Assembly (NCBI RefSeq): GCF_010183535.1
Contig: NC_071329.1
Location: 7,502,001 to 7,566,000 of the forward strand
Direction: 5' to 3'
DNA from: Caenorhabditis remanei
Taxonomy: Eukaryota > Nematoda > Chromadorea > Rhabditida > Rhabditidae
DNA: 64,000 nucleotides
Below, in pieces: positions 13,011 through 24,449 of the stretch. Each line of letters starts with the position of its first letter. Position 1 is the first letter of the stretch. Made by a program: the position numbers and the translations under genes. The notes under the pieces were generated by a model that made no database searches, had not been told where the DNA came from, and was given only the letters and a program-made list of their open reading frames with translations.

Positions 13011-14129
13011 ACCGCCTGGAAAACGAACACATGAGTAAAGAATTGTTTTTTGAGAAAACAACAAGTAAAATGAATAAAAATGACGAGCGACAACGAAGGC
13101 GGGGACCACTTGAGAAACGTAATGAAGATGTACTAGACAGGCACGCTATGGCCTCACCCCAAAAAAGCAAAGAAAAAACTAATAAAATGCTTGCTCATCC
13201 TTCACGTCTCAAAGCAGAGGACCGGAAATTGTCTATTATTGGGACCCTAAAAGGAAAGAGTGAAAAGAGTTTTGGGTTGAAAAATGACAGAGAATGATCT
13301 CTTTCGGCTCATTCGTCTCTTCGGTGTCATTTTATTTTGTTTCGGTACCCTAAACCCCGGGATTAAACACAAGTGCTGTCTTTTGTCTTTTCAAAACCCC
13401 CTTTTTGGAAAAAAAAAGACTCTCGAAGAAAAGAATAAATGACGTCAAGGAAGAATAAGATACTTGAGAAATATTGCACAATGCCACTTCATCAGCTTCA
13501 AAAATAAAGGTAATCATGAGACAAATTATTGTTCTCAAAAGACGAAGAACCTCTAACCCCCTCCCCCAACTAATAAAAAAACAAGAAGAGCATTTTGTTA
13601 CAAAAATGTCCGCCAAATAAGTTGTACGGGTATATCAGTAAAACTATTCGGCTTAAACAGTTTGAATAAAAATTTCAACAGAATTCTTCCTGATATGAAT
13701 CGATTTTACAATAGAAGAACTTTGAAATAACAGTACTCAAGCTTATCTCTCGATTTCTGTTATAAACGCACATATAAAGCACGAGCTTCGCACCTGACCG
13801 ATAACTGTTTTAGGTCGTTTCACCCTTCAGTAGTGGTTTTCAGAATTTATACAACAATTCTAACGTAAAACAGAGAGAATTTTGGAAAGTAAGCAACAAT
13901 TTCAACAGGGATATATTGTTGAAATGTGTTGGATGGCCAAGCAAAGGCAATAAAACCAAAATTGGCAAAAAACGAGAACAAAAAACTCGCGATCGCGAGA
14001 AGAGACGCAGTGTGGAGGTGGAGTGTCGTTTGGAGTGTTGTTTAGCCGACAAAAGCGCGTTTGAAAAAACTATTTGAAATTGAGGGATATAAAAGCTTTT
14101 GTAAAAGCCGAGTAAAGCAAAAATAAACT
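13011..14129. other. Intergenic, USP47-like promoter side and algn-6 3' flank
   Basis: About 1.1 kb between two minus-strand genes. No coding exon is supported. Purine-rich tracts occur near 13230-13450. A small imperfect hairpin (CAACAATTTCAACA / TGTTGAAATGTGTTG) lies near 13895-13930. Short open frames here have no splice context. Confidence 0.45.
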
Positions 14130-15846
14130 TTATTCCTTTTTAACTTTTTCAAAGGATTCAAGACTGAAAGAAACTAAAAAATATAATAAGTGCACACAGC
14201 TGAAAAGCGCATTGGCTAACTGATAAATATGTGGAAACCGTTGGTTGCTCGGCCCGTACAATTCAAGAACACAAATCAAGAAACCAGTTGACACTGAAAA
14301 GATTTGCAATAGTCTTTTAAGAGGGGAAGAAGAAGGAAAGGTGGAATAGGAAATTAAAAAGTAGCCAATAAAAAGGAAAACTGAAAGTGGGAAATTGTCT
14401 TTGACACATAAACTGAATATGCTAATGTTCGATATGTTAAGGAGCCATAAAACAGAGGAAGGATAGTCTGAAATGAGGAGAAGAGATGGTATTGTTGCGA
14501 GAAGAATGGTTTTCTCATGTACATGGAAGGAGAAAAGGAAGAATGATAGGGAGGTGGTGACGAGCGATAAACGAAAGTTTCTCTCGGATGGCTGCCGGAA
14601 CAGGGATATCAGTGATGGTAGAGAGCACAGAAGAACAAGAGCGGTACTGAAACATAATCTATTTAAACCAAAATATCAAGATTAGACTCTCACCTTAAAT
14701 ATATTTGCACACTTTGGAATGGTAATCGTTTCAAAATGAAGGAGAACGCACACCAGAAACTGGCCACTTTGTCTTCGTAAAGACCTCTATTGAACGGGAA
14801 AACACGAAGAAGCACATCCTTTGCAGTTCCTGTCAAGATGAATGGAAGCCAGATAAGAATGAAAGTTGAGATGACGACAGCTCCGATTTTTGCAATTTTA
14901 AAAACACTATCAAGTGGTTGTGCTTTGTTAATAGATCTGGCGAGAATGAATACAAAGATTGGTAGAGCGTGGTACAGTTCCATCTGTTTGTAATTCAGAG
15001 CAGCCACAAAGAACATCGAGCCAAGAATAGTGAAATTGTTAGTCAGGAAAACGTACGTGGCAAGGAACATTCCAAGAGAAATACTGTTGTATCTGGAATT
15101 TCGAAAATTAAAAATGTTTTTTTGTTGAAAAAATTACTGAAAATGTCCGTTATCTATGACCAACAAAGCCGGGTAGAGTAAAGCCAAAGCATATGACATA
15201 GGTGAAGTTTTTTTCGAATTCAAATAGAAGAATATAAGAGGAGGAAGGTAGAAAATGTAGAATGGAACAATTGCAGAGATTCTCATGAACATTTTGTGAG
15301 CAACAGATTCGAATCCACGTGAATCCGTCAATTCCACCCATGACTTGTTGATTTTGTAAGCTCTGTAAACGAAATATTATCAACGTTCAGCACTCAAAAT
15401 TCATTTTTGAAAACTTACATTACTCCCAAAAGATTATGATGATAGGCGGTAAGAGGTGGGTAGTCGAGTCCCCAGTAGAGAAGATCGTTTAGTGTTCCAT
15501 TGACATACCATTGCTCTATTGGAAGATTTAATGTTATTTCCATCCAGTGTCTCTGTGCCTCATAATCTCCAAACATTGGTGGTTGAGATTCTCCAGAATG
15601 TGGATTCAATGAAATGGCGATTTGAAAACAGAGAAGTACTGAGAGAATACTGATAGTCGTAAGAAAACTGTTCCATGTTGTTGAATTATCGAAATTTGAG
15701 TTCGTCTTTTTAAGTTTACTGGTCACCTGTAAGAACTCGTTTGAATCTCAGAAACTTTACACACTTCACACCTTTTCTTGTACATCGGGAGCTTTTATTG
15801 TGATGAAACTTGAACTTGTTGAAGTTTTGGTGTATTTTTCATTCAT
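14130..15846 (-). CDS. algn-6: ALG6-type dolichyl-P-glucose glucosyltransferase
   Basis: Five exons (15772-15846, 15419-15726, 15138-15362, 14694-15092, 14130-14646) give exactly 507 aa. It adds the first glucose to Man9GlcNAc2-PP-dolichol in the ER lumen during N-glycan precursor assembly. Visible family marks: the lumenal loop [14 protein letters not shown] and [10 protein letters not shown] (the catalytic Asp region), [27 protein letters not shown] and [10 protein letters not shown], with multiple membrane segments. The terminal exon was found by extending past the donor at 14693; it ends FEKVKKE, a possible ER-retrieval dilysine. The stop codon overlaps an AATAAA (complement of 14129-14134). 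A 4-codon uORF overlaps the start ATG. C. elegans orthologue by memory: C08B11.8. Confidence 0.95.
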
Positions 15847-16262
15847 TTTTCATTTGAGGCGAATCTGAAACATGCACCGGTCAATTACAGGTACAAATCT
15901 AATTCCACGTTGAATAAGTGTTTACTCGGCCATCATTCTATTGAGATTTTCTCGTTGTAATTAAAGTGTAAATTTGGTTGCGAATAGGAGTCCCAGACTT
16001 TCGTTCTAATTTTTTTAGTTTGATAAATATTCTTCGCAAAGAATTTTGATTGGAACCAAGAAAACGTCTTGAAAAATTAAATATATACATGGTGGCCTAG
16101 AAAACCGAACAAGCTGAGCAAGTACGCGCCACTGCTCCACGCTGACATGATTTTTCAAATCCAGCAGATTTTTTTTCGCATCAGAATTATCCTTCTTTTC
16201 TTCTTTATTCTCATAATTAATATTGATTTCGTTCCAAAAAAAATTAAATCAGCGGTTTTCAG
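15847..16262. promoter_or_regulatory. Bidirectional promoter region, algn-6 / operon
   Basis: 416 bp between the divergent algn-6 (-) and ubh-4 (+) starts. Around 16085-16145 it holds a motif-dense stretch, TGGCCTAGAAAACCG followed by TACGCGCCACTGCTCCACGC, resembling elements common upstream of Caenorhabditis housekeeping genes. A poly-T tract and the acceptor TTTTCAG at 16256-16262 directly precede the ubh-4 ATG. Promoter activity is inferred from position. Confidence 0.55.
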
Positions 16263-17337
16263 ATGGCCGACGCTGGAAACTGGTGCCTCATCGAAAGTGA
16301 CCCCGGAGTTTTTACCGAAATGCTCCGCGGGTTTGGAGTGGATGGGTTACAAGTCGAGGAGCTGTATTCACTTGACGATGACAAGGCTCTCATGAAGTAA
16401 GTTCTGTTAAAACCAAGTTTTTGTAAACAAACGTTCTTCAAGACCAGTTTACGGGCTGATCTTTTTGTTCAAATGGCGTCAAGGAGACGATGGAAACGGC
16501 ACTCAGAGCAGCAAGCCAAATATCTTCTTCGCACAACAAGTGATCCAGAACGCTTGTGCTACACAAGCTTTAATCAACATGTTAATGAACGTGGAGGATC
16601 CAGGAGTGAAACTCGGGCCACTTTTGAGCCAATACAAAGAGTTTGCGATCGACATGGACCCATCTACCCGCGGTCTTTGTCTTTCGAATAGTGAAGAGAT
16701 TCGCACTGTTCACAACAGTTTTTCCCGTCAAACTCTTTTCGAGCTGGACATTAAGGGAGGTGAAGCAGAAGATAATTATCACTTCGTTACATATGTTCCA
16801 ATCGGAGACAAAGTCTATGAGCTCGATGGACTTCGTGATCTTCCATTGGAAGTTGCTGATCGCCCAGAAGGATCTGACTGGGTCGAGGCTGTGAAGCCTA
16901 TCATTCAGCAAAGAATGCAGAAATTTAGTGAAGGAGAGATTACGTTCAATTTGATGGCGCTGGTTCCAAATCGGAAACAACAGTATCAGGAGATGTTGGA
17001 GAATCTCAAACAAGCCAACGAAAATAATGAACTCGGTGAGCAGATCGGTGATTTGGAAAATGCTATTAAAGATGAAGAGTCAAAAATGGAAATGTAAGAT
17101 ATTGTCGTTTCATTTTATTCATCTTATTCTTAAAATTTTAGGTATAAAAAAGAGAACAGTCGCAGACGTCACAATTACACTCCATTCGTGATGGAGTTGA
17201 TGAAGATTCTCGCTAGAGAAGGAAAATTGGTTGGCCTTGTCAATGACGCGTTCACGAGGGCCGAGGCTCGCAATAAGCGAGGAAAGCTCAATACGGAAAA
17301 GACTATGCTTCAACTGAAAGATCCACAAAACGAATAA
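16263..17337 (+). CDS. ubh-4: Ubiquitin C-terminal hydrolase, UCH37/UCHL5 type
   Basis: Exons 16263-16396, 16443-17093 and 17142-17337 give 326 aa, close to human UCH37 (329). N-terminal UCH peptidase domain: [26 protein letters not shown], the catalytic Cys in [15 protein letters not shown], the oxyanion-region Gln ([11 protein letters not shown]), catalytic His in NYHFVTYVP and Asp in ELDGL. The C-terminal tail carries the UCH37-like domain, [19 protein letters not shown], which docks UCH37 to the proteasome receptor Rpn13. Role: deubiquitination at the 26S proteasome. It is first in the putative operon. All catalytic residues are intact. Confidence 0.95.
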
Positions 17338-17620
17338 AATATCTTCATTTTCCTCAAACTTGTATTTTCAATAATTTATTTTGCCTGTCATTCTCTTTTT
17401 TGATTGATTTTTATTTCTCGTATGGATGAGTTCATGGTTTTTTGATAACATCCCGAATAAAAGCATATTACTTATTGATTTTGTTATACAGATTTATGTT
17501 TGATTAATGGTTCAGTAGCCTGTACGCTTCTATTTTTGAATGTTCATTGAATGTTTTTAATGGCGTTATTGAAAGAAAATGAAGTCATTTTGAATCAAGA
17601 GAAAAAACAATATATTTCAG

Positions 17621-18249
17621 ATGGAAGTGAATGAGGTAGATATGGACTGTAATCTGCCGTTAGTCCAACTTCCCCAAAGTGGAGAAAGAGGTATACTTGA
17701 AGTGGAATATTCTGAAATATGTTTTAAACTTCAGTAAATGTACCGCTTGTTCAGTCACGGAGTGAAGATCAACGATTGGTGACAAATGCACGACAAACCG
17801 ATAAAATCGACGCTGATGACCTCGTAGCCCTTGCCAATCAACTGAATAGTGCCCGACAATTAGTAAAAGGAAGAGCGTGTGATCGACTGAAACAAATCGC
17901 AGATCAAATGGAACAACTTCATATGGCAGCTCGAGCAGTCCTTGAAGATGCTCAACGCGACGAGGAGCTTCATAACGTACCGTGCAATATGCAGAAACAA
18001 CCCGGCCGTATTTATCATCTATATCAGAAACAAGGGAGCATGGATAAGTATTTTTCAATGCTGGCACCAAACGAATGGGGATATCAAGAGAAGAAAGAAG
18101 AATATCTCGGATCTTATCGATTGGAGTATGACAGAAGTTGGACACCAGTCGGGGAGATGGACAGAAAAGACGAAGAAGTTGCACGCCTTCAACAAATTTT
18201 ACAAAGAAACGCTGCTGCTGGTACAGGTCGACTCACCTGGGGATCATAA
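17621..18249 (+). CDS. C1orf50-like protein (DUF2452)
   Basis: Two exons, 17621-17690 and 17735-18249, give 194 aa in frame. The central region is helical (LVALANQLNSARQLVKGRA, LKQIADQMEQLHMAAR), then LHNVPCNMQKQPGRIYHLY and YFSMLAPNEWG, the conserved block of the DUF2452/C1orf50 family. A short helical C-terminus follows. No catalytic motif, signal peptide or membrane segment is seen; a soluble protein is expected. The family function is not established. It is the second gene of the putative operon, with ATG directly behind a TATATTTCAG acceptor. Confidence 0.88.
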
Positions 18250-18490
18250 TAATTCATTTTTCTTGTTTTTCTTTTAATTTAGCTTTTCACTAATTCCGCA
18301 TAGATTTTTAATAGTATTCAAATTTCACTAACCGGGTTGCTACTCGTGTATTTTATAATGTCTATGCCATGTAAATTGTGATAGAAATTTAAATCTTGTC
18401 TTGTTTTGCTTGTTGTCATATTCTGGTTTGCTCCCTACTCTATTTAAAATGATGCGAATCTGTTTCGTGATTACTAAAACTTTATTGCAG

Positions 18491-19935
18491 ATGAGCCACA
18501 CAACAGTCATTCTTGACAATGGAGCTTACAACATGAAGATAGGGAAACTCGACTGTGAAGCTCCCAGGTGAGATTTTCTATTGAAAGGTATACGAAGTTA
18601 ATTTTTTGAAGCAGCTTGCCGCACTTTTGATGAGTCATTAATCATAAAGTTTTGTTTCAGCCTAATCCCAAACAGCATCGTAAAGGCAAAGCATGAGAAG
18701 AAGCGGGTTTTCGTCGGACATGAACAGAGTGACTGCTCCGAAAAGTTCTCTCTATTCTACGTCAGACCCATCGAAAGAGGATATGTAGTCAACTGGGATA
18801 CACAACAACAAATTTGGGAAAACACGTTCAAACATCTCGACATTGAGCCAACAACATCACGAATCGCCTATACAGACAACAACTACTTGATTCCTGCTCT
18901 CCCAGACGTTTCCAATGAGATTTTTTTCGAGTATTTCGGGTTCAACGAAGTATACAAAGCGTCTGCTTCCACGTTGGTTGCAGAGCATTCAAGCCAAATA
19001 AACAATAAAAAGTGTGCCGTTGTAGTAGATGCGGGTTTTTCAATGACGACAGTCGCTTCATTTGTCGACGGAGTTCTCATTCAAGACAGTGTTATCAGAA
19101 TTGATGTCGGAGGTAAAGCACTGACAAATAAACTGAAAGATTGGATATCATATCGACAACTGAATGTGAGTGAAGAGACATATGTCATCAACGAATGCAA
19201 AGAAGATATTTGTTTTGTGACATTGGATTTCGATAGAAGCATGAAACATGCGAAGTAAGCTCTCTCCTCCCGCTGTACTTAAATCAATACTGAAGTTTTT
19301 AGGAAGAGATACGAGGAAAACACGATCGATATGCGGTACGTCATGCCCGATTTCCATACGACGTTCAAGGGAATACTCAAAGATCCGAAAGAACCAACAG
19401 ACAATACTCCTTCGATAGTTCTTGGAGTCGAACGCTTCGCTACGCCGGAAATTTTGTTCAAGTAGGTTTTCATGAGAATATTATAATTCATCAATTGTAT
19501 CGTTTCAGTCCTTCGGATATTGATATCGATCAATGTGGTGTAGCAGAAGCAGTCATCGCAAGTATGTCTCAATGTCCTGAAGCGTTGAGGCCGTGTCTTG
19601 CTGAAAACATCATTCTTGTCGGTGGATCAGCATGCTTCCGAGGTTTTCGTGAACGCATGATACAAGAAGTTCGTTCAATGTTGCCTTCTGAATATGGAAT
19701 CAATGTGTCTGAGGACGTGGAGAATCCAGAGACGCATGCGTGGCAGTGCGGACAGCAACTTCTGCAGAATGTTAAAGTGCCATGGATTAATCGAAAGGAA
19801 TGGGAAGAAAAAGGAGAATCATTAGAGTATTCAAAGTTTTTCAAAACACTTGTGTCATCAGATGAATTGAAAGAATCTCGCAATTTCGAGGAACAAAGAG
19901 AAAAATCTCCGAAAGAAGAAGACGAAGATTTTTGA
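18491..19935 (+). CDS. arp-6: Actin-related protein ARP6
   Basis: Exons 18491-18567, 18661-19254, 19303-19461 and 19509-19935 give 418 aa. Actin-fold marks: N-terminal phosphate loop [15 protein letters not shown], the second phosphate loop [23 protein letters not shown], and [19 protein letters not shown] near the C-terminus. The insert [20 protein letters not shown] matches ARP6. ARP6 is a nuclear subunit of the SWR1/SRCAP complex, which loads histone H2A.Z. The C-terminus is acidic (SPKEEDEDF). AATAAA at 19961-19966 lies 26 nt after the stop, ahead of the sap-49 acceptor. Confidence 0.95.
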
Positions 19936-20087
19936 AATTTTTATTTTGCCAAACTTGTAAAATAAAATATATCCCTCTTATTTTTTCTTGCTGCTTTCCA
20001 AACTTCACTTTTCTCTGGTTTCCGACCTTACTGTTATCTTATTGTATTCATAAACTTTACGGAAACGTATCATACCATTTTTTCCAG

Positions 20088-21365
20088 ATGTCAGCAGGTC
20101 CGATAGTGGAGAGGAACCAGGATGCCACAATATATGTTGGCGGGCTCGACGAAAAAGTATCAGAAGCGATTCTATGGGAACTGATGGTTCAGGCGGGACC
20201 GGTCGTCAGTGTAAATATGCCAAAAGACCGAGTCACCGCCAACCATCAAGGATTTGGCTTCGTTGAGTTTATGGGTGAAGAGGATGCGGATTATGCTATC
20301 AAAATTTTGAATATGATCAAGTTATACGGAAAACCCATCAAGGTAACATAACACTATTCTGTTCATTTAACTTAATAATTTCTCTTGCAGGTGAACAAAG
20401 CATCTGCACACGAAAAGAATATGGATGTCGGAGCTAACATTTTCGTCGGAAACTTGGATCCAGAAGTCGATGAAAAGTTGCTATACGATACATTCAGTGC
20501 CTTCGGAGTAATTTTGCAAGTTCCGAAAATTATGAGAGACGTTGATTCGGGAACATCAAAAGGATTCGCTTTCATCAATTTTGCCTCTTTCGAAGCCTCA
20601 GATACAGCATTGGAAGCAATGAATGGACAGTTTTTGTGTAATCGGGCAATCACAGTTTCATACGCATTCAAAAGAGATTCGAAAGGAGAACGGCACGGAA
20701 CAGCGGCTGAAAGAATGTTGGCCGCACAGAATCCATTATTCCCGAAAGATCGTCCGCATCAAGTCTTCTCAGATGTTCCACTCGGAGTGCCTGCCAACAC
20801 ACCGCTCGCAATTCCTGGTGTACACGCTGCCATTGCTGCACATGCTACAGGACGCCCAGGATACCAGCCACCGCCATTGATGGGAATGCCGACAAACGGA
20901 TATCCAGGACAGTATCCTCCAGTACCTCCTCCCCCACCAAGTGTCACTCCGATGCCGCCACCGATGCCGCCGATGCCACCAACACCAGGAATGACACCAC
21001 GTCCACCACCGCCGCCGTCGACAGGAATGTGGCCACCACCGCCTCCTCCACCAGGAAGAACGCCAGGGCCACCAGGAATGCCTGGAATGCCACCACCACC
21101 TCCACCGTCACGATTCGGACCACCAATGGGAGGAATGCCACCACCACCACCGCCTGGAATGAGGTAAGTTATGGAACATAGAACTGTTATAGAACATCAA
21201 TTAAAAATGTCACCTGTTTTCAGATACCCTGGAGGAATGCCACCACCGCCGCCACCACGTTATCCATCCGCTGGACCAGGAATGTACCCACCTCCACCAC
21301 CAAGTCGTCCACCGGCACCACCATCTGGTCATGGAATGATTCCACCACCACCGCCGCCATCGTAA
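20088..21365 (+). CDS. sap-49: Splicing factor SF3B4/SAP49 homologue
   Basis: Exons 20088-20343, 20392-21163 and 21224-21365 give 389 aa. Two RRMs: RRM1 (about residues 15-90) with ATIYVGGLD and GFGFVEF, RRM2 (about 100-180) with [11 protein letters not shown] and GFAFINF. The rest is Pro/Gly/Met-rich (repeats of [13 protein letters not shown]). SF3B4 is part of the SF3b complex of U2 snRNP and contacts pre-mRNA near the branch site. The RRM linker is short, as in the family. It is the last gene of the putative operon. Intron 2 is in the proline-rich region. Confidence 0.95.
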
Positions 21366-21770
21366 TTGAGTCTTCCGGAAATAGGAAAATTTATCTGAAT
21401 CGAAAAGATCTTCATTCCAATTTTTCTCCAAACTGTGCTTAATTTTAACTTATTTTTATTTCTATTACTCTTTCCTTTCCTTTCCATAAACAAATGCTCT
21501 CTTTTCAGCAAGTGAATGCCGGAACAATTACCGCAGAATAAATACATCCGTTTGCATTTCCCTCTGCTTCTCTCGCCGATTCTCTCGTTTGCGGTGGGGC
21601 GCAGTTGTAATAAAAATGCTCGGCTAATGAGTAAGATGCGAAAAGAACAAAATTTTTATCAATTTTTATTCAGGAGGCAGATTAGAGTGAAAAAAGAGGG
21701 GGAGATCAAGAAATGTCTAAATCGAGGAGGTGAAAACGATAAACTGGTGAACGACAGAGGACAACATCTT
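21366..21770 (+). other. sap-49 3' flank / convergent kinase 3' end
   Basis: AATAAA signals at 21537-21542 and 21609-21614 are candidate sap-49 poly(A) sites. A splice-acceptor-like CTCTTTTCAG at about 21500-21510 lies between the stop and the first signal, so a 3'UTR intron is possible. The segment 21452-21541 recurs at 24450-24532. The kinase gene stop is at 21771 on the other strand. Confidence 0.6.
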
Positions 21771-23459
21771 CTAGAGGGTTTCTCGCAGAATTCTCTCAAT
21801 TTCCTCCCGTTCTGTTTTTTCCTCCAGATCGAACAACCAATCCGATCTCAACACCTGAAAAAGTTATGTTTCGTATTTATGGATTGAAAGTTTTTAAGCT
21901 TACATCATCTGCTGTCATCCTTTTAACCGGTGATTTGTTTAGAAGACCTTCCAACAAAGTTTTCAAATGGCAAGAGAATTTTGCAGGAGCAACGTATTGA
22001 AGCGTATTTGACCGAATGACGTGCTTTTTCCAGTATTGTTCACTGAACGGAAGACTTGATTCGAGCATCTCATGCGCCAAGACTCCAAGAGAAAACATAT
22101 CGGCCGGTGTTCCATGCGTTTCCTTAAGGAACAGTTCGGGCGCTTGGTAGCCGGGCGTTCCACACCAAGTTTCACCTCTGAAAAATGAACTATTTGAAAG
22201 AAAAAGACATCTAATCACTCACGTCTTCGTAGTCGCCAAACCAAAATCTCCAATTTTGATTCGTTCATAGCTCAACAAAATATTCTCAGGCTTCAAATCT
22301 CTGTGAATAACACGTAATCGATGGAGATGTTGAAGACCTTTTGCAACCGCCTTAACCACAACTCCACTTGATGCTTCATCCATAATTCCAGTGCTCTCCA
22401 TCACTTGTCGTAACGTCTGGCTCATCAACTCGAGAACGATGAAGATTGTTGATTCATCTTTGAAAGCACCGAAGAAGCGGACTATGTGCTTGTGCTTGAT
22501 GAGCATGCGATTCTGGATCTCTCTGTCGTTGATGAACATCTCATTAAGAGCATGTGACCTTCTTAGTTCCTAAAAGTGGAGATGCGATGTTTTCGGATTC
22601 TAAAGACGCGGAACTCACTTTGATAGCGAATGACCGACCAGTTCTGATGGAGGTGTATTCCTTCACTTCTCCAAAAAATCCGCGAGCTATTGTACGTTTC
22701 AATTTGAAGAGATCCAAACTGAGCTGACCATGCGTGTTTTCCGTTCCAACTTCTTTGCTCTCTGTCTCGCCTTCTGTTTTCGGAGCATTCATTTTCAGAC
22801 ATTTGACGTCTTCAATCAACTTCTCGTGTCTCTCTTCTACTCGCAGCGCCATTTGAAGTAGTTCATTTTTGATCTCCTTCTCTCCTCGTTTCTTATTTCT
22901 GTCTTTCAAGTTTTTCGCTTTCAGCGCAAACTCAATTTGACTGAAAATTAGTTATTTGTTAATTACCGTAAAAACTGTATTAGAGCGACACCTTTAATAG
23001 AACGACACCTCTAATAGAACGACACCCATCTATACTTAGAATTCATGAATATGATTATCCCAGTGTATTTTCTTGGTTCTGATTAGAAGCAGCGTGAATA
23101 GTAACCTCTAGGTCAACGAATAGAACTTTCAAAAAAGTTTTTCCGTTCAATTTTAATGAGTTTCTGAAACCACAAAGTTTTTCTGAGAGGCGGTTGAAAA
23201 ATAGAGCGACATGTCGCTCTAATACAGTTTTTACGGTAACTTAACAAATAACGAAATACCACTTACCTCGTGTTGCCGTATTGAATAATGATTCTCCCTT
23301 TCTGATCACAAGTAGCGAGGATCTCATCATTGAATCGACAATACAATGTTGGTGTGCTTAAATGTGTCTCGTACTTAAGAATGTAACTCCTTTTGCTGTC
23401 TGTCGTCTCGGTCGCAGGACTTATCACAATGTCCTTCCTACTGTGATTTCACAAGCCAT
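21771..23459 (-). CDS. Serine/threonine protein kinase with N-terminal coiled coil
   Basis: Multi-exon kinase of about 400 aa. The N-terminal part has a beta-strand-like stretch (TPTLYCRFNDEILATCD, GRIIIQYG), then a charged helix (MKDRNKKRGEKEIKNELL to LIEDVK), then the catalytic domain: IARGFFGEV, FAIK, EIQNRMLIKHKHIVRFFGAF, VIHRDLKPENILL, IGDFGLA, WCGTPGYQAPELF, MFSLGVLAHEML, RMTADDVLRSDWLFD. Lys, HRD and DFG residues are intact, so activity is expected. The first glycine of the GxGxxG loop is Ala. The short first exon (MACEIT, start 23459 just behind TTTTTTTCAG) is tentative, because the alternative frame there has no Met. A 302-bp MITE lies in an intron. The activation loop resembles Aurora/PLK-type kinases, but I cannot name an orthologue. 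Confidence 0.85.
22951..23252. mobile_element. MITE in kinase intron, about 41-bp terminal inverted repeats
   Basis: The left end GTTATTTGTTAATTACCGTA... reads inverted at the right end, ...TTACGGTAACTTAACAAATAAC, continuing inwards through ACTGTATTAGAGCGACA. The arms differ only by a small indel and a base or two. The 300-bp element contains no gene and sits within the kinase gene's intron. TATTAGAGCGACA is repeated as AATAGAACGACAC next to the left arm. Confidence 0.8.
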
Positions 23460-23902
23460 TCTGAAAAAAGGAAATTTAGGAAAAGAGACACTAACGAGCC
23501 TACTTACGTAATACTTTGAGATCAGGAAGTAGAGGAAAGTGGAGGACAGTGACAAGAAATGAGAAAAAAGAATTAAAACCTTTTAACTCGAAAATAAAGA
23601 ATTCGCAATTTGAAATGAAGTTCAAGTTTTTGCCACGTCGCGGTTTTTTGCCACAATGCGAAAGAAACGCGAAGCCTATTTTTTCACGTTTTAAATAATT
23701 CAATTCTTTAATTATTTGCACAGAAAATCCATTCTTCTTTTTTAAATTTTTAGACGGCGCAATGGATGAAAAAGTGAATGTAGAAAACAAATTTCTCTAT
23801 CGAATGAGACAAAAAAAACGTGCTTTCTGGGGAGAAATCGACTCACTAGTCAGAAAAATTAGGTTTTCAGCATTTCAGCTATTATTTCTTCTGAATTCAA
23901 AC

Positions 23903-24440
23903 GGGTAAGAAAATTAGAAATCCATAGAATCTGATGTAAGAAAACATGCTCGTTCGAATGGTGAAAACCGTTTTTCAGTATCTGTAATACGAACAGAGAT
24001 ATTTAGAGATTTGTATATTTCTAGGTATGGAAAAGCTAGAAAATGAAGATGTCACGTGGAATTGAGTACTTTTTTGGTCTCAAATCAGATTTACACGGGT
24101 AAGAAAATTAGAAATCCATAGAATCTGATGTAAGAAAACATGCTCGTTCGAATGGTGAAAACCGTTTTTCAGTATCTGTAATACGAACAGAGATATTTAG
24201 AGATTTGTATATTTCTAGGTTGGAAAAGCTAGAAAATGAAGATGTCACGTGGAATTGAGTACTTTTTTGGTCTCAAATCAGATTTACACGGGTAAGAAAA
24301 TTAGAAATCCATAGAATCTGATGTAAGAAAACATGCTCGTACGAATGGTGAAAACCGTTTTTCTGTATCTGTAATACGAACAAAGATATTTAGAGATTTG
24401 TATATTACTAGGTATGGAAAAGCTAGGAAATGATGATGTC
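23903..24440. repeat. Tandem repeat, period about 194 bp, 2.8 copies
   Basis: Units start at 23903, 24097 and 24290 with GGGTAAGAAAATTAGAAATC. Copies 1 and 2 are almost identical (one deleted base near 24220). Copy 3 diverges slightly and stops near 24440, within GATGATGTCGAGTGG. No coding potential. The high identity implies recent expansion. Confidence 0.9.
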
Positions 24441-24449
24441 GAGTGGAAT

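Larger units (their letters stand above)
16263..21365 (+). other. Four-gene polycistronic cluster (putative operon)
   Basis: ubh-4, the C1orf50-like gene, arp-6 and sap-49 lie head to tail. Stop-to-start gaps are 283, 241 and 152 bp. Every ATG is preceded immediately by an acceptor: TTTTCAG (16262), ATTTCAG (17620), ATTGCAG (18490) and TTTCCAG (20087). AATAAA signals occur in the gaps (for example 19961-19966). This is the layout of Caenorhabditis operons, where downstream genes receive SL2. Trans-splicing itself is inferred, not visible. Confidence 0.75.

Noticed and set aside
14690..14700. ALG6 seeming to stop early at IYLR
   Set aside because: The donor AG|GTGAGAG lies there; a further exon to 14130 supplies the rest, giving exactly 507 aa.
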